Below, one piece after another: positions 32,070 through 41,594 of a stretch of DNA of 64,000 nucleotides. The translations under genes and the position numbers were made by a program. Each line of letters opens with the position of its first letter. The first letter of the stretch is position 1. This DNA is from Thermoanaerobaculia bacterium (GTDB lineage Bacteria > Acidobacteriota > Thermoanaerobaculia > Multivoradales > J023). The notes below the pieces were generated by a model. It was not told where the DNA came from and did no database searches. It was given only the letters and a program-made list of their open reading frames with translations. The stretch spans positions 1-64,000 of the forward strand of contig JAUIJL010000003.1 of assembly GCA_030431255.1 (NCBI GenBank), read 5' to 3'.

Positions 32070-33386
32070 TTAGAGCAGAGTGTCCCCGAAGACGAAGAAG
32101 AGCTGGCCGAGGCCCGCCAGCAGTCCTAGAAAGGCCCCCACCAGGATCAGCTTGAGCTCGTCTTCTTGGAAGCAAGGCCGGAGCAGGCCCTGGAATTCTT
32201 CCGGTGGCATCTCTTCCATGCGCTGGCGCAGAAGCGACTCGATGCGTTGGGAGCGTTCCTGATTGAAGTGCCAGTCGTCGAAGGGCTCGGTGGACACCTC
32301 CACGGATTTCTCTCCCACCTTTTCCGTGATCTCTTCCATCTTGTCGCGACCCACGGCGATCTCCACCGGCAGGTCGAAGGGGCTGACGGTTTCGCGCACC
32401 AAAGGCGCGATGCTCCTGCGGACCAGCTCTCGGCTGCGCTCCTGCTTGGGGCCGTTGAGCATGGCGTGGATCACCGAGCGGACATTGACGATTTCGGTGG
32501 TGACCAATCTGCACCAAGAGGCCGCGACCTCTTTCTGTCGACGCAAGAAAATTCCCTGGAAGGTCCAAGGCCCGATGCGAGTCGGCTCGAGGGGGCGAAA
32601 GATCACGTTGAGGGCGATCCAATTGGTGGCGTAGCCCACCAGCACACCGAAGGTGGGCAAGACCCACGGCTCTGGATAGAACACCCACACCGCGAGCTGG
32701 ATCAAACCGAAAAGAAAGCCGAAGTAGAGGCCCGAGCGCACGATGAATTTGAACTCGGCCGAGCCCGATTCGAGAAATAGGCGATTCAGAAGCGCCCGAT
32801 CACCGGTCAATCGGGAGACGATCATCTCCTTGAAGTCCACCAAATTGTCGATGTCGCTGTTGGCTTCCGCCATCAGCCGGTCCACCAATACCGGCAGATG
32901 ATCACGGGCCCGGGCGTAGATCCGTTGTTTCACCAAATCCGGCGTGCTGCGCCAGAGGGCGTCGTCCTGCCGGAACATAATTTCGTCGGTGTAGCGCTCG
33001 AGGCGAGGGGTCATCACTTTAACAATCTGATCGGCGATTTTATCCGGCTCCATTTCTTGAAAGAGCTCCGGTAGGGTACCGAGCTTGCTCATGGTGGAGT
33101 CGACGAAAATGCCGGCCATGCGGCCGGCTTTGGAAGGAATGATGCCCTGCCAGCCGAGAAACGGACGGATGCCTTTGAACTCAACGGGTTTGAAAGTCAG
33201 CTCGATGGCCGCCCAATTGGTGCCCCAGCCCACGAGGCCCGCCACCACCGGAATGGACGCGTATTTCCAGAATTCGGGATGATCGAAAATCTGGGCCGGC
33301 CAAGCCCAAATTTGGAGCGATTGGAGGAGCTGCCACATGGGCCGCAGCATATCGAAAATGACGGTTGCGGTTCCGGCCCAGGGCAC
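32070..33386 (-). CDS. DUF445-family membrane protein
   Basis: The protein has 438 residues from GTG 33386 with AGGAG nine bases upstream; ATG 33350 is the alternative. It shows the duplicated DUF445 signature G-W-G-T-N-W-A-A-I-E-L-T-F-K-P-V-E and, later, G-Y-A-T-N-W-I-A-L-N-V-I-F-R-P-L-E. Each is followed by a GWQGIIPSKAGRMA or TFQGIFLRRQKEVA segment. Helices lie at the N-terminus, in the middle (YFGFLFGLIQLAVWVFYP) and at the C-terminus (LILVGAFLGLLAGLGQLFFVF). Members of this inner-membrane family are uncharacterised. The gene is divergent from the DUF4388 protein gene, with 78 bases between the starts. Confidence 0.9.
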   Translation of the reverse strand: MPWAGTATVIFDMLRPMWQLLQSLQIWAWPAQIFDHPEFWKYASIPVVAGLVGWGTNWAAIELTFKPVEFKGIRPFLGWQGIIPSKAGRMAGIFVDSTMSKLGTLPELFQEMEPDKIADQIVKVMTPRLERYTDEIMFRQDDALWRSTPDLVKQRIYARARDHLPVLVDRLMAEANSDIDNLVDFKEMIVSRLTGDRALLNRLFLESGSAEFKFIVRSGLYFGFLFGLIQLAVWVFYPEPWVLPTFGVLVGYATNWIALNVIFRPLEPTRIGPWTFQGIFLRRQKEVAASWCRLVTTEIVNVRSVIHAMLNGPKQERSRELVRRSIAPLVRETVSPFDLPVEIAVGRDKMEEITEKVGEKSVEVSTEPFDDWHFNQERSQRIESLLRQRMEEMPPEEFQGLLRPCFQEDELKLILVGAFLGLLAGLGQLFFVFGDTLL

Positions 33387-33464
33387 GATTGGCAGCTCCT
33401 GTGGATTCGAGTACCATGGCCGGATGAGGATTGAGCACCAGTCGGGCCCCGACCAAAAGCTTCT

Positions 33465-35063
33465 ATGAGCATCAACGGCGTTCTAGAAGATCTGCCCTTG
33501 GCGGATGTGTTGCAGTTCGTGCACCTCGGCCGGCGCACGGGCACGCTCTACATGTGGATCGACGACGATGACCAACAGGCGGAGATCGGCTTTCACGACG
33601 GCAAGATCGTCAGTGCTTGGACGCCCAACCAGCGCAAGCTCGGAGATCTCCTGGTGGCGGCCGGCCTGTTGGAGCCCGCGGTTCTAGGACGTCTGCTGCA
33701 GGATCCCCGTCTGCACCGCAAGAGCCATACCCTGGGGCAGCTCTTGCTCGAATCGGATCTGGTTGCCCGTCGACAGATTCACGACGTGATCCGCGAGCAG
33801 GTCAAGGCGACCATTTTCGAGCTCGTCACGTGGCGCAAGGGCAATTTCCACTTCGAGATCGACGAGCTCAACCCGGTCGACGACCTGGCTTTGGCGCCGG
33901 GAGAGATCCTCCAGGACTTGGACCTCAATACCCAGATGTTGTTGCTGGAAGCGGCACGCGTATTCGATGAGCAGCGCCGGGGCAAAGTCTCGGCGAAAGA
34001 GCCGGCGGAGTCGGAGCTCGATCGTCGATTGCACCGCGCGGGTTTGGGCAGGGCTCCCACCCAGGATCGCTCCACCAACGGCAAGAACGGTCGGCGGCCA
34101 CGTCACGACAGCCCGAGGACCTTGGAGGCCATCCGCTGCCAGGTGGTGAGCGACGACAAGGATCTCCTGGCTTTGTTGAGATCCAGGCTGCCCCAGGAGC
34201 TGGTCAAGGTGGTGTCGATTCGGCTGCGGGAAGCGGGCAATCGATTCCCTGGGGAGTCCGAAGCACCCATCGTTTTGATGGACCTGCGCCAACCGGATCT
34301 ATCCGCGGCCAGTCTGGCGGGGGTCGCCCGGACCCGTCCGGCGGCGCCGCTGATCGCCCTGGCGTCCAACGAGCAGGAAGCGGTGGAAGCCCGAAAGGCC
34401 GGCGCGGTGGCGGCGCTGCTTCCGGGGGACGACTCCCTGGCGGATTGCGTGCGCAATCTGGTGCGGGTGTTCAGCCATCCCACGCCCAAAGGGACTTTCG
34501 GCTCCGCGGCCAAGGGCGGCTTCAGCCGTTTCCGACGGGTGGTCTTCGACGTCCAGAGCGGATTGTTGTCGGCGACCATGGCGCTTAATTTGATGCATGT
34601 CATTTCGGAGTCGGTGGAGCGGGCGATGCTCTTCCTGGTCCAAGAAGACACCTTGGTCGCTTGCGGCGCTTTTGGTTTTGCGGTCAATGGTGAGCCCCTC
34701 GCCACCGCTACTCGCAACCTCCGCTGGCGTTTGGAGCCGGGCAGCGTCATGCAACAGGCTCTCGAGCAAGCCCAGCCCGTGTCCGTGCGCTTTGATCGCG
34801 CCGGCTTGCCCGACGAGCTGGCCGCGAAAATCGGCCGACCCGCCTACGAGGAGGTCGTGCTCTTCCCGGTGCTCGGGGCCGAGCGACCGATCTCCCTGAT
34901 CTACACCGACAACGGCAATCTCGACGAGGAAATCCAAGACATCCGGATTCTCGAGCTGGCCACGTCCCAGGTGGGCGTGGCGTTCGAAAACGAGCTCTTG
35001 CGCCAACGGCTGGGAGACCTCGGCTTGACCATGGATTCCGACTCCTTTTTGGAAATTTCCTGA
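33465..35063 (+). CDS. DUF4388 protein with receiver-like and GAF-like regions
   Basis: The protein has 532 residues. The N-terminus (1-165) is DUF4388/PATAN: S-I-N-G-V-L-E-D-L-P-L-A-D-V-L-Q-F-V-H-L-G-R-R-T-G-T-L. It is followed by a helical region with LGQLLLESDLVARRQIHDVIREQV, the usual 'tail' of this family. Residues about 225-345 look like a degenerate receiver domain (CQVVSDDKDLLALLRSRL, PIVLMDLRQPDLS, PLIALASNEQEAVEARKAGAVAALLPGDD), in which the phosphoacceptor region has drifted. Residues about 370-520 have the GAF-like pattern (ESVERAMLFLVQEDTLVACGAFG, ISLIYTDNGNLDEE, LELATSQVGVAFENELLR). Such proteins act in polysaccharide, motility or GTPase signalling; here the partner is unknown. 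Confidence 0.82.
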   Translation: MSINGVLEDLPLADVLQFVHLGRRTGTLYMWIDDDDQQAEIGFHDGKIVSAWTPNQRKLGDLLVAAGLLEPAVLGRLLQDPRLHRKSHTLGQLLLESDLVARRQIHDVIREQVKATIFELVTWRKGNFHFEIDELNPVDDLALAPGEILQDLDLNTQMLLLEAARVFDEQRRGKVSAKEPAESELDRRLHRAGLGRAPTQDRSTNGKNGRRPRHDSPRTLEAIRCQVVSDDKDLLALLRSRLPQELVKVVSIRLREAGNRFPGESEAPIVLMDLRQPDLSAASLAGVARTRPAAPLIALASNEQEAVEARKAGAVAALLPGDDSLADCVRNLVRVFSHPTPKGTFGSAAKGGFSRFRRVVFDVQSGLLSATMALNLMHVISESVERAMLFLVQEDTLVACGAFGFAVNGEPLATATRNLRWRLEPGSVMQQALEQAQPVSVRFDRAGLPDELAAKIGRPAYEEVVLFPVLGAERPISLIYTDNGNLDEEIQDIRILELATSQVGVAFENELLRQRLGDLGLTMDSDSFLEIS

Positions 35064-35101
35064 GCCGCCGGACTCTCGGCCCGCGGTGGTAGCATCCCGG
35101 G

Positions 35102-35935
35102 ATGAACGAGCACTCTCAACCCGGCCGTCCCTTGGTGCAGGAGCTTTTCTCCGTGCCTCGGGCTTTGATCGGCATGTTGCATCTGGGCGCTTTGCCCGGC
35201 ACTCCTCGCAGCCGGGATTCCGTGCAGGACATCGCGGATCGAGCGGTGGCCGAAGCGCGGATCTACCGCGACGCCGGCTTTCACGGTTTGGCGATTGAGA
35301 ATATGTCCGACCTGCCGTATCTGAGGGGCGGGGTCGGTCCCGAGATCACCGCAGCCATGGCGGTGGTGGGAGCGGCGGTCACCCGGGCGGTGGATCTGCC
35401 CCTCGGGGTGCAGGTTTTGGCCGGGGCCAATCGCGAGGCCCTGGCGGTGGCCAAGGCCTGTGGCGCGGCCTTTGTTCGGGTCGAGGGATTTGTCTTCGCC
35501 CACGTGGCTGACGAGGGCATCCACCAAAGTGATGCCGGGGAGATATTGCGTTACCGGCGCCAGATCGACGCTGAGGGCGTCAAAGTCTTCGCGGACATCA
35601 AGAAAAAACACGCGTCCCACGCTTGGACCGACGATGTCGGCTTGGTGGAAACCGCGCGGGCCGCGGCTTTTTTCGGCGCCGATGGCGTGATCCTCACGGG
35701 CGTGTCCACGGGCCGGGCCGCCGAGCCCCGAGAGCTTGAAGATCTGGTGTCCGGCTTGGGCGCGCAACGTCCGATGCTGCTCGTGGGCTCGGGCATCGAC
35801 ACCACCAATGTGGTGGAGTATGCGGCCGCCGACGCGCTCATTGTCGGCTCGTCGGTTAAAGAAGGGGGCTCCTGGGATCAGCCCCTAAGCCCTCAGAGGG
35901 CGGAGGCCCTGGTCCGGGCTTTCGAGCAAACGTGA
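35102..35935 (+). CDS. BtpA/SgcQ-family TIM-barrel protein
   Basis: The protein has 277 residues from ATG 35102. The BtpA signature is seen in L-I-G-M-L-H-L-G-A-L-P-G-T-P and GFHGLAIENMSDLPY, then LPLGVQVLAGANREALAVA, FVRVEGFVFAHVADEGI and VFADIKKKHASHAW. Further on are GVILTGVSTGRAAEP and PMLLVGSGIDTTNV. BtpA is needed for photosystem I stability in cyanobacteria. In other bacteria homologues (SgcQ) are found with sugar-kinase and PTS genes and are probably sugar-phosphate-metabolising barrels. The next gene, a PfkB kinase, starts inside its stop (GTGA at 35932-35935), supporting a joint role in sugar or nucleoside metabolism. Confidence 0.9.
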   Translation: MNEHSQPGRPLVQELFSVPRALIGMLHLGALPGTPRSRDSVQDIADRAVAEARIYRDAGFHGLAIENMSDLPYLRGGVGPEITAAMAVVGAAVTRAVDLPLGVQVLAGANREALAVAKACGAAFVRVEGFVFAHVADEGIHQSDAGEILRYRRQIDAEGVKVFADIKKKHASHAWTDDVGLVETARAAAFFGADGVILTGVSTGRAAEPRELEDLVSGLGAQRPMLLVGSGIDTTNVVEYAAADALIVGSSVKEGGSWDQPLSPQRAEALVRAFEQT

Positions 35936-37092
35936 GCGAGGCATCGGGCCGGAGCGAGCGGCTGGACTTGGTGGTGGTCGGCAACCTGGTGGTCGACGAT
36001 CTGGTTCACGCCGACGGCACCACCCGCATGGGGCAGGCGGGCGGCGCCGTGATTTACGTGGCTCTGGCGGCTCGTTGCAGCGGATTGAAAGTCGGGATCC
36101 TCAGTCGGGTCGGCGCCGACTACCCGCGCTCGATGCTGGAAGAGCTCAGTGCCCGTGGAATCGACGTCTCGGGCATCCAACCCATGGACGGGCCGGGCCT
36201 GCGGCTGTGGCTGCTCGACGAAGGTGCCAAACGCCAGGTGGTGCATCGGCTGGAAGGCCCGAGTCACGGTCAAGCGACCCCGAAACCCGGCGATCTGCCG
36301 ACGGCATGGCGCGACGCAAAAGCCGTGCATCTGGCACCCATGCCCTTTGAGGATCAGCTGGCTTGGGTGGCGGCCTTATCGGAGACGAGACTGTTGGGGG
36401 CACAGCAGGATCGACCTCTCCTTTCCTTGGACCCCTTCGAGCTGCTCCGTGACCCGCTCGACCGCTGGCGGCCGTTGCTCGATCCCCTCGACGTCTTTTT
36501 CGTCAGTGAAGACGAGCTGCTCCTGCGGGGCGACGCCGAGGCGACCTTGCTTCCCTTGATTCGGCAGGATGCGGCATTGGTGCTCAAGCAGGGGAAGCGG
36601 GGCGGGGTGGTCTGGCATCGAGGCGAGCGTTCGACTTGGTCGGCTCGGGCCCAGCGGGTGGTGGACACCACCGGAGCCGGCGACGCCTTTGCCGCGGGAT
36701 TCCTGGCCGGCCGTTTGGGGCATCAAGACGTTGAGAAATGCGCGGAGCTGGCGGATGGGGCCGCAGCCATGGCCATCGGTGGAATTGGGGCGGAGGGGCT
36801 TCTGTCGGCGGATCCTGCCCGTGAGCGGGCGAATACAGAGGCGTTGCCGGACAGCGCCTATCTACCCCTCGTCCGGATAGCGCCAGTGGGGAGCGGCTCG
36901 CCAGCGAAGGGCGGGCCGAACCAGCGGGGCCAGGGCCGGGCCGAGAAAGCTTTCCGTGAGCTCGCCGTCGCGCAACCGAATGGATCTCACCACGGCGTCC
37001 CAAAGCACGGCGAGAAAGAACATCAACACCAAGGCATCGCCGGGGATGGCGGAGTCTTGGGTAATCCGAAAGGCGCCGACGGCAAGCATTAA
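35932..37092 (+). CDS. PfkB-family sugar/nucleoside kinase with an unusual C-terminal extension
   Basis: This is a 386-residue ORF from GTG 35932, overlapping the BtpA stop. Motifs are VVGNLVVDDLVH, the GG switch G-Q-A-G-G-A-V-I-Y-V-A-L-A-A (about 36-49), VFFVSEDELLL, and the anion hole with catalytic Asp in D-T-T-G-A-G-D251-A-F-A-A-G-F. The kinase fold normally ends near residue 300 (GAAAMAIGGIGAEGLL). The remaining 75 or so residues are Gly/Lys/His-rich, unlike a folded domain, and are read from the strand opposite the 3' end of the convergent gene for 231 bases (36862-37092). The extension is probably a read-through tail after loss of the original stop. The substrate is unknown; ribokinase-like activity is likely. 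Confidence 0.85.
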   Translation: MSEASGRSERLDLVVVGNLVVDDLVHADGTTRMGQAGGAVIYVALAARCSGLKVGILSRVGADYPRSMLEELSARGIDVSGIQPMDGPGLRLWLLDEGAKRQVVHRLEGPSHGQATPKPGDLPTAWRDAKAVHLAPMPFEDQLAWVAALSETRLLGAQQDRPLLSLDPFELLRDPLDRWRPLLDPLDVFFVSEDELLLRGDAEATLLPLIRQDAALVLKQGKRGGVVWHRGERSTWSARAQRVVDTTGAGDAFAAGFLAGRLGHQDVEKCAELADGAAAMAIGGIGAEGLLSADPARERANTEALPDSAYLPLVRIAPVGSGSPAKGGPNQRGQGRAEKAFRELAVAQPNGSHHGVPKHGEKEHQHQGIAGDGGVLGNPKGADGKH

Positions 37093-38304
37093 GACGGCGA
37101 AGAAGATGGAGAAACGGATCGAGCCCCGGGTGTTGCGCCAGCTCTCGTAGCCGTAGATCTCTGCCAAGGCTTCCTGGAGCTTTGGGTCGGTATAACCCCA
37201 AAGCAGGCCGAAGGACTTGACCAAAGAGCCGATGCTCAGCCGCTTCTGGGCGCGATAGACCTCGCGCACTTCCTTCGGATCGTAGGTGTGAACGTCGCGG
37301 AAGAGGACGTCTTCGGCGGCTTCCTGGAGCTTGAATCCGTAGGGCAGCTCTTGGGACGGATCCTCGGTTCGGTCTTCGAGCACGTACCGCCGTCCCTGCC
37401 AGTCGATGGCGTGGATGTTGGCGCTCCAATGCCCCTTGGGCAACAAGGAGCGAACTTCCAGGCGATGCTTGCCGTCGAGGCTCGGGGGCAGGTCCCGGAT
37501 CTGATCCTCGGCTTCGAGCCATTTCTCACTCGGGCCCTGGATTGCCCTGGCCGTGGGCACGAGATCAGGGGTCTTCCGGTCCGACGACTTGCCCAACAAG
37601 CTGCTGATGAGCGAATACGGGCCGGCGACCAAGAAGGTGCCGATCGGTTCGTCGCCGATGCCGCTGTTGATTCTGAACAGGGATTCGACCACCAGATAGA
37701 GAAAAACCGGAAAGAAGAGAAAGGCGACGTCGGCGTAGGCGGTGAGGAACCGACCCAGGGGAAAGCCTTGAAGTCTGGCGAAGATCAACAACAAGGTGGC
37801 GATCGATCCGCTGCAGAGCACTGCGGCCGAAGCCATGGTGCCGAGCGCCGGTCGGATGCCGTATTCGAGCTCCAAGCGCTCTTGGACCTCCCGGGGAAGC
37901 ATGCCGACGAAAAAGATCAACCAGCCCGCCCGTTTGGCTTTCCGTGCCCGGATCAGCTCCAGATGATAGGCCGCCGTCGCCCGTTCGCAAGCTTCGGGGG
38001 TCAGCTCTTGGGGGGCACGGATCGGATGGTTCGACGGCCACGGCTCGAGGTGGTAGAGGGTCCTCGATCCGGCGGACGGCCGTTCCATGCGAACGACCTC
38101 ATACCAGCGCTCTCGGGCCCACACCGCGGTGCCTGGAAACGCCGGTCGGCTGGGGACACGGGGCGGGCGAGGCCGCCAGCCGGGAAGCACAAAACCCGCG
38201 TCCACCTGGAGACGGTCAGGCCGTGAGGGATCAAAGGTGGAGAGCACATCGCCGCCGATCCGCTGTCGGTACGGCAGGGACGGTTTGTTGGGCGAGTCCC
38301 TCAA
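36862..38304 (-). CDS. Hypothetical multi-span membrane protein
   Basis: The protein has 480 residues from TTG 38304; GTG 38247 is a fair alternative, as neither has a strong ribosome site. After a soluble N-terminal part with YRQRIGGDVLSTFDPSRPDRLQVD and WARERWYEVVRME there are four to six helices (AGWLIFFVGMLP, AAVLCSGSIATLLLIFARL, VAFLFFPVFLYLVVESLFRI, SIFFAVLMLAVGAFRI). A soluble loop lies between them (HWSANIHAIDWQGRRYVLEDR). No known family is recognised. Its 3' end overlaps the convergent PfkB gene by 231 bases, which is far beyond the usual few bases. Confidence 0.7.
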   Translation of the reverse strand: MRDSPNKPSLPYRQRIGGDVLSTFDPSRPDRLQVDAGFVLPGWRPRPPRVPSRPAFPGTAVWARERWYEVVRMERPSAGSRTLYHLEPWPSNHPIRAPQELTPEACERATAAYHLELIRARKAKRAGWLIFFVGMLPREVQERLELEYGIRPALGTMASAAVLCSGSIATLLLIFARLQGFPLGRFLTAYADVAFLFFPVFLYLVVESLFRINSGIGDEPIGTFLVAGPYSLISSLLGKSSDRKTPDLVPTARAIQGPSEKWLEAEDQIRDLPPSLDGKHRLEVRSLLPKGHWSANIHAIDWQGRRYVLEDRTEDPSQELPYGFKLQEAAEDVLFRDVHTYDPKEVREVYRAQKRLSIGSLVKSFGLLWGYTDPKLQEALAEIYGYESWRNTRGSIRFSIFFAVLMLAVGAFRITQDSAIPGDALVLMFFLAVLWDAVVRSIRLRDGELTESFLGPALAPLVRPALRWRAAPHWRYPDEG

Positions 38305-38527
38305 GGTGCGGCTAGATCTTGCCCAGAAGCGGCGTCATCGGATGAAACCAAGGCCGGATGGACCGAGGACGGAAGCGAAGCTTGTCTGAGCGGCACAGCT
38401 TTTGAATCGGCATGAGATCTACCACATCAGTGCTTTGTATCGGAACGTCGGCGGTCGCGCGAGTTCGTAGCGACGCCCGCAGGCCATCCGGCCGCCGAAC
38501 ACGAACGAGTTTCAAAGCCGATCCCCG

Positions 38528-40000
38528 CTAGCGTTCCACCCAGTAGTTTGGAGCTTCCTTGGTGATCGTGACGTCGTGGGCGTGGCTTTCTTTGAGCCCG
38601 GCGGGGGAGATACGGACCAGCTCAGAGCGGAGTCGCAGGTCTTCAATCGACGAGCAGCCCGAAAGCCCCATGCCGGAGCGCAGACCGCCGATCAATTGTT
38701 GCACCATCTGATGCACGCTGCCTTTATAAGGCACCATGCCCTCGATGCCTTCCGGCACCAATTTGGAGAGAGAGTGGTCGCCGTCTTGAAAATAGCGGTC
38801 CGCGCTGCCTTTAGCCATGGCCGAAAGGGAGCCCATGCCCCGATACGCCTTGTAGGTGCGGCCTTGGTAGAGAATGGTTTCTCCCGGGCTTTCCTCGGCG
38901 CCGGCAAAGAGAGATCCGATCATCACACAGTGGGCACCGCAGGCGATGGCCTTGGCCAGATCACCGGAGAACTTAATGCCGCCGTCGGCGATGGCCGGCA
39001 ACCCGGCGTCCTGGGTTGCTTTGACCGCATCCATGATCGCTGTGACCTGGGGCATGCCGGCTCCGGTCACGATGCGGGTGGTGCAAATCGAGCCGGGTCC
39101 GATACCGACCTTGACCCCGTCGACACCACGCTCTATCAACGCCTTGGCTCCGGCTTCCGTGGCCACGTTGCCGGCGATGATCTTGAGGTCGGGGAAACGT
39201 TGGCGAATGGCGTCGATGCCGTCCAACACCCCTTTGCTGTGGGCATGGGAAGAATCGATCACCAGGAGGTCCACCTGGGCATCCACCAACGCCTGGGCGC
39301 GATCCATGGCGTCACCCGAAGCGCCCACGGCCGCGCCGACCCGCAACCGCCCGAGCTCGTCCTTGCAGGCGTTGGGGTATTTGGTCATTTTTTGGATGTC
39401 TTTGACGGTGATCAGGCCGCGCAGAATGTTGCCGTCTTCCACCACCAACAGCTTTTCGATGCGATGTTTGTGCAGGAGGGCCTTGGCGTCTTTGAGGTTG
39501 GTGCCCGGAGGCACGGTGACCAAATCCTTGGTGGTCATGAGATCGCTGACCGGTCGCTGGGCGTCGGTCTCGAAGCGGAGATCTCGATTGGTCAGAATGC
39601 CGACCAGGCGGCCCTCTTCGTCGGTCACCGGCAGGCCGGAGATACGGAAGCGCGCCATGATGTCGAGCGCTTCTTGAATGCTCTGATCGGCGCGCATGGT
39701 CACCGGATCGACGATCATGCCGGCTTCCGAGCGTTTGACCTTGTCGACCTCACCGGCCTGCTCTTCGATTGAAAGATTCTTGTGCACGATGCCGATGCCG
39801 CCTTCTTGGGCCAAGGCAATCGCGAGGGCGGACTCGGTCACCGTGTCCATGGCGGCCGAAACCAGGGGAATATTGAGTGAGATGCCGCGGCAGACCTCGG
39901 TTTTGAGATCGACGAGATTCGGGTGAACCTCGGAATATCCGGGGACGAGCAGCACGTCGTCGAAGGTTAAAGCTAAGCGGGGGGCGTCGAGACTGGCCAT
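38528..40000 (-). CDS. guaB: IMP dehydrogenase
   Basis: The protein has 490 residues from ATG 40000. It carries [15 protein letters not shown], two CBS domains (about 95-210), the catalytic loop G-P-G-S-I-C306-T-T-R-I, the [18 protein letters not shown] phosphate site and the mobile flap with Y-R-G-M-G-S. It oxidises IMP to XMP with NAD, the first step to guanine nucleotides. It stands alone; guaA is not adjacent. It is divergent from the sigma-factor gene. Confidence 0.97.
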   Translation of the reverse strand: MASLDAPRLALTFDDVLLVPGYSEVHPNLVDLKTEVCRGISLNIPLVSAAMDTVTESALAIALAQEGGIGIVHKNLSIEEQAGEVDKVKRSEAGMIVDPVTMRADQSIQEALDIMARFRISGLPVTDEEGRLVGILTNRDLRFETDAQRPVSDLMTTKDLVTVPPGTNLKDAKALLHKHRIEKLLVVEDGNILRGLITVKDIQKMTKYPNACKDELGRLRVGAAVGASGDAMDRAQALVDAQVDLLVIDSSHAHSKGVLDGIDAIRQRFPDLKIIAGNVATEAGAKALIERGVDGVKVGIGPGSICTTRIVTGAGMPQVTAIMDAVKATQDAGLPAIADGGIKFSGDLAKAIACGAHCVMIGSLFAGAEESPGETILYQGRTYKAYRGMGSLSAMAKGSADRYFQDGDHSLSKLVPEGIEGMVPYKGSVHQMVQQLIGGLRSGMGLSGCSSIEDLRLRSELVRISPAGLKESHAHDVTITKEAPNYWVER

Positions 40001-40165
40001 GGGCGAAGCTCTCCGGGTGCTCGAGAAGTTTGGGGGTGGGAGTCGGCGGCCCCGGCGGGGGTCGCGGTGCAGGCGAGGATATACTTTCGAGAAAAATTTG
40101 GCTATCGGCGGGAAATTTTCAAGGTAGCGGTCAACCTTTTCGTGGTCGGCGGTATCCTAGGTGTG

Positions 40166-40819
40166 ATGGCCGTGCTGACCTCTTTCCGAAGCTCCGCAGC
40201 GGGACCGACGAAAACATCGTCTTCCGCCCCGCCTCCCACCGAACCAAACCCTGGAGCGGTGGAGCTGTCATTTGACGAGCGACGGGACGTTTCCTTAGCG
40301 CAAGAGGGCGACGTGCAGGCCTTCGAGCGGCTGTATCGACGCCATCTGGGTCGTACCTACGCCCTCAGCCTGCGCATGTGCGGAAATGCCTCCGAGGCTG
40401 AGGAGATGGTCCAAGAGGCGTTCATCCGGTGCTGGAGCAAGCTCGAGACGTTTAGGGGAGGCAGTGCTTTCGGATCGTGGTTGCATCGGCTTACGGTCAA
40501 CACGATCCTCGGGCGTTGGAGATCCGCGGGGCGTTATCGCGAGCGGGTGGTGGCGCTGGAGGATTTGTCCGAGGTGCCCCATCCCCAAGTCCAGGCCGGC
40601 ACCGGAGGCTCCCTGGATTTGGAAAGGGCGATCGCCGGCCTTCCCGACGGCGCCCGCACGGTATTTGTATTGCACGATATCGAAGGCTGGAAACATCGAG
40701 AAATCGCCGATCAAACCGGATTGGCGGTGGGCACCTGCAAGACCCAATTGCACCGAGCCCGAAGTCTCTTGAGAAAGGCTCTTTCGACCACGACGCCCGA
40801 GGTGGCTGATCATGACTGA
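40166..40819 (+). CDS. ECF-type RNA polymerase sigma factor
   Basis: The protein has 217 residues from ATG 40166; ATG 40067 would add 33 residues read through the promoter region. Sigma region 2 is AFERLYRRHLGRTYALSLRM, then EAEEMVQEAFIRCWSKLETF and SWLHRLTVN. Region 4 is LPDGARTVFVLHDIEGWKHREIADQ and VGTCKTQLHRARSLLRKAL. It directs RNA polymerase to stress or envelope genes. The downstream gene overlaps by eight bases (start at 40812) and encodes its likely membrane anti-sigma factor, the usual arrangement. Confidence 0.93.
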   Translation: MAVLTSFRSSAAGPTKTSSSAPPPTEPNPGAVELSFDERRDVSLAQEGDVQAFERLYRRHLGRTYALSLRMCGNASEAEEMVQEAFIRCWSKLETFRGGSAFGSWLHRLTVNTILGRWRSAGRYRERVVALEDLSEVPHPQVQAGTGGSLDLERAIAGLPDGARTVFVLHDIEGWKHREIADQTGLAVGTCKTQLHRARSLLRKALSTTTPEVADHD

Positions 40820-41468
40820 GCACATGGATCGCGATTATTTGGCCGAGCAGCTGGATCGTCTGCCCATGGAAATGCAGCCGCAGCACGACCTGTGGCCGGG
40901 CATTGAGGCCAGGTTGGAGAGTCGTCGAGGCGAGGCTCCGAGCCGAGGGCAAGGAGCCGGTTTTGGACGCCGCTCCTGGGGGGTGAGGGAATGGGGATTG
41001 CAGAGCCTAGCCGCTCTGCTCTTCATGGCCGTGGGAAGCCTGATCACCTGGCTGTCTATCGGGATGTCCGGCGGCACGCCCACGGTTGCGCCGGGCGAGT
41101 CGGGCCCGCGAGTCGCGGCCCACGGCTCGGCTGGGATCGGTGGGGTCGCCCAGCCCATGGCGCAGACCGCCGGATCGGTCGAAACCGTCTCTTTCACAGG
41201 CCAGGCAGGGCATCCCCTGGATGTGGTGGAGGCCAATTACCTCCGGGCTCGCGACGCCCTGTGGTTGCAGGCGGTGGAGAATCGGGAAGCTCTGCCGCCG
41301 GGCACGCTGAAAGTCGTCGAAAAGAATCTCGAGATACTGGAGCGGGCGATCTCCGACCTGCGCAAGGCGTTGGCTTTGGATCCGGGCAATCCCAACCTGG
41401 AGCGGCGCTTGCTCGACAGCCACCAGCGATCGATCGACCTTCTGCGTCGGGTGGTGCGCGAGGTCTGA
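40812..41468 (+). CDS. Probable membrane anti-sigma factor without a zinc-finger motif
   Basis: This 218-residue protein has one helix (about 62-84, LQSLAALLFMAVGSLITWLSI). The cytoplasmic N-terminal 60 residues (DYLAEQLDRLPMEMQPQHDLWPGIEARL) have the P-x-x-D-L-W-P-x-I-E-x-R-L pattern common in Acidobacteria-type anti-sigma factors. The His-x3-Cys-x2-Cys zinc site of classical ZAS domains is absent. The extracytoplasmic part ends in helices (NLEILERAISDLRKALALDPGN). Position and overlap with the sigma gene support the role. Confidence 0.82.
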   Translation: MTEHMDRDYLAEQLDRLPMEMQPQHDLWPGIEARLESRRGEAPSRGQGAGFGRRSWGVREWGLQSLAALLFMAVGSLITWLSIGMSGGTPTVAPGESGPRVAAHGSAGIGGVAQPMAQTAGSVETVSFTGQAGHPLDVVEANYLRARDALWLQAVENREALPPGTLKVVEKNLEILERAISDLRKALALDPGNPNLERRLLDSHQRSIDLLRRVVREV

Positions 41469-41594
41469 CCCCCAGGAACCCGGCTTCCGGCTTCAAGTGG
41501 GTTGAGCAGGGACGATTCCTATCGTTTTTGGGTCGCGACGGCCTGATCCGGGGAGGAATCGGCTACGGTCGGTCGTTGGTGGTGGGCTAGTGAA

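Noticed and set aside
38576-39772. 398-codon plus-strand ORF
   Set aside because: Complement of guaB, which is certain by its motifs; codon pattern and composition are those of a shadow frame.
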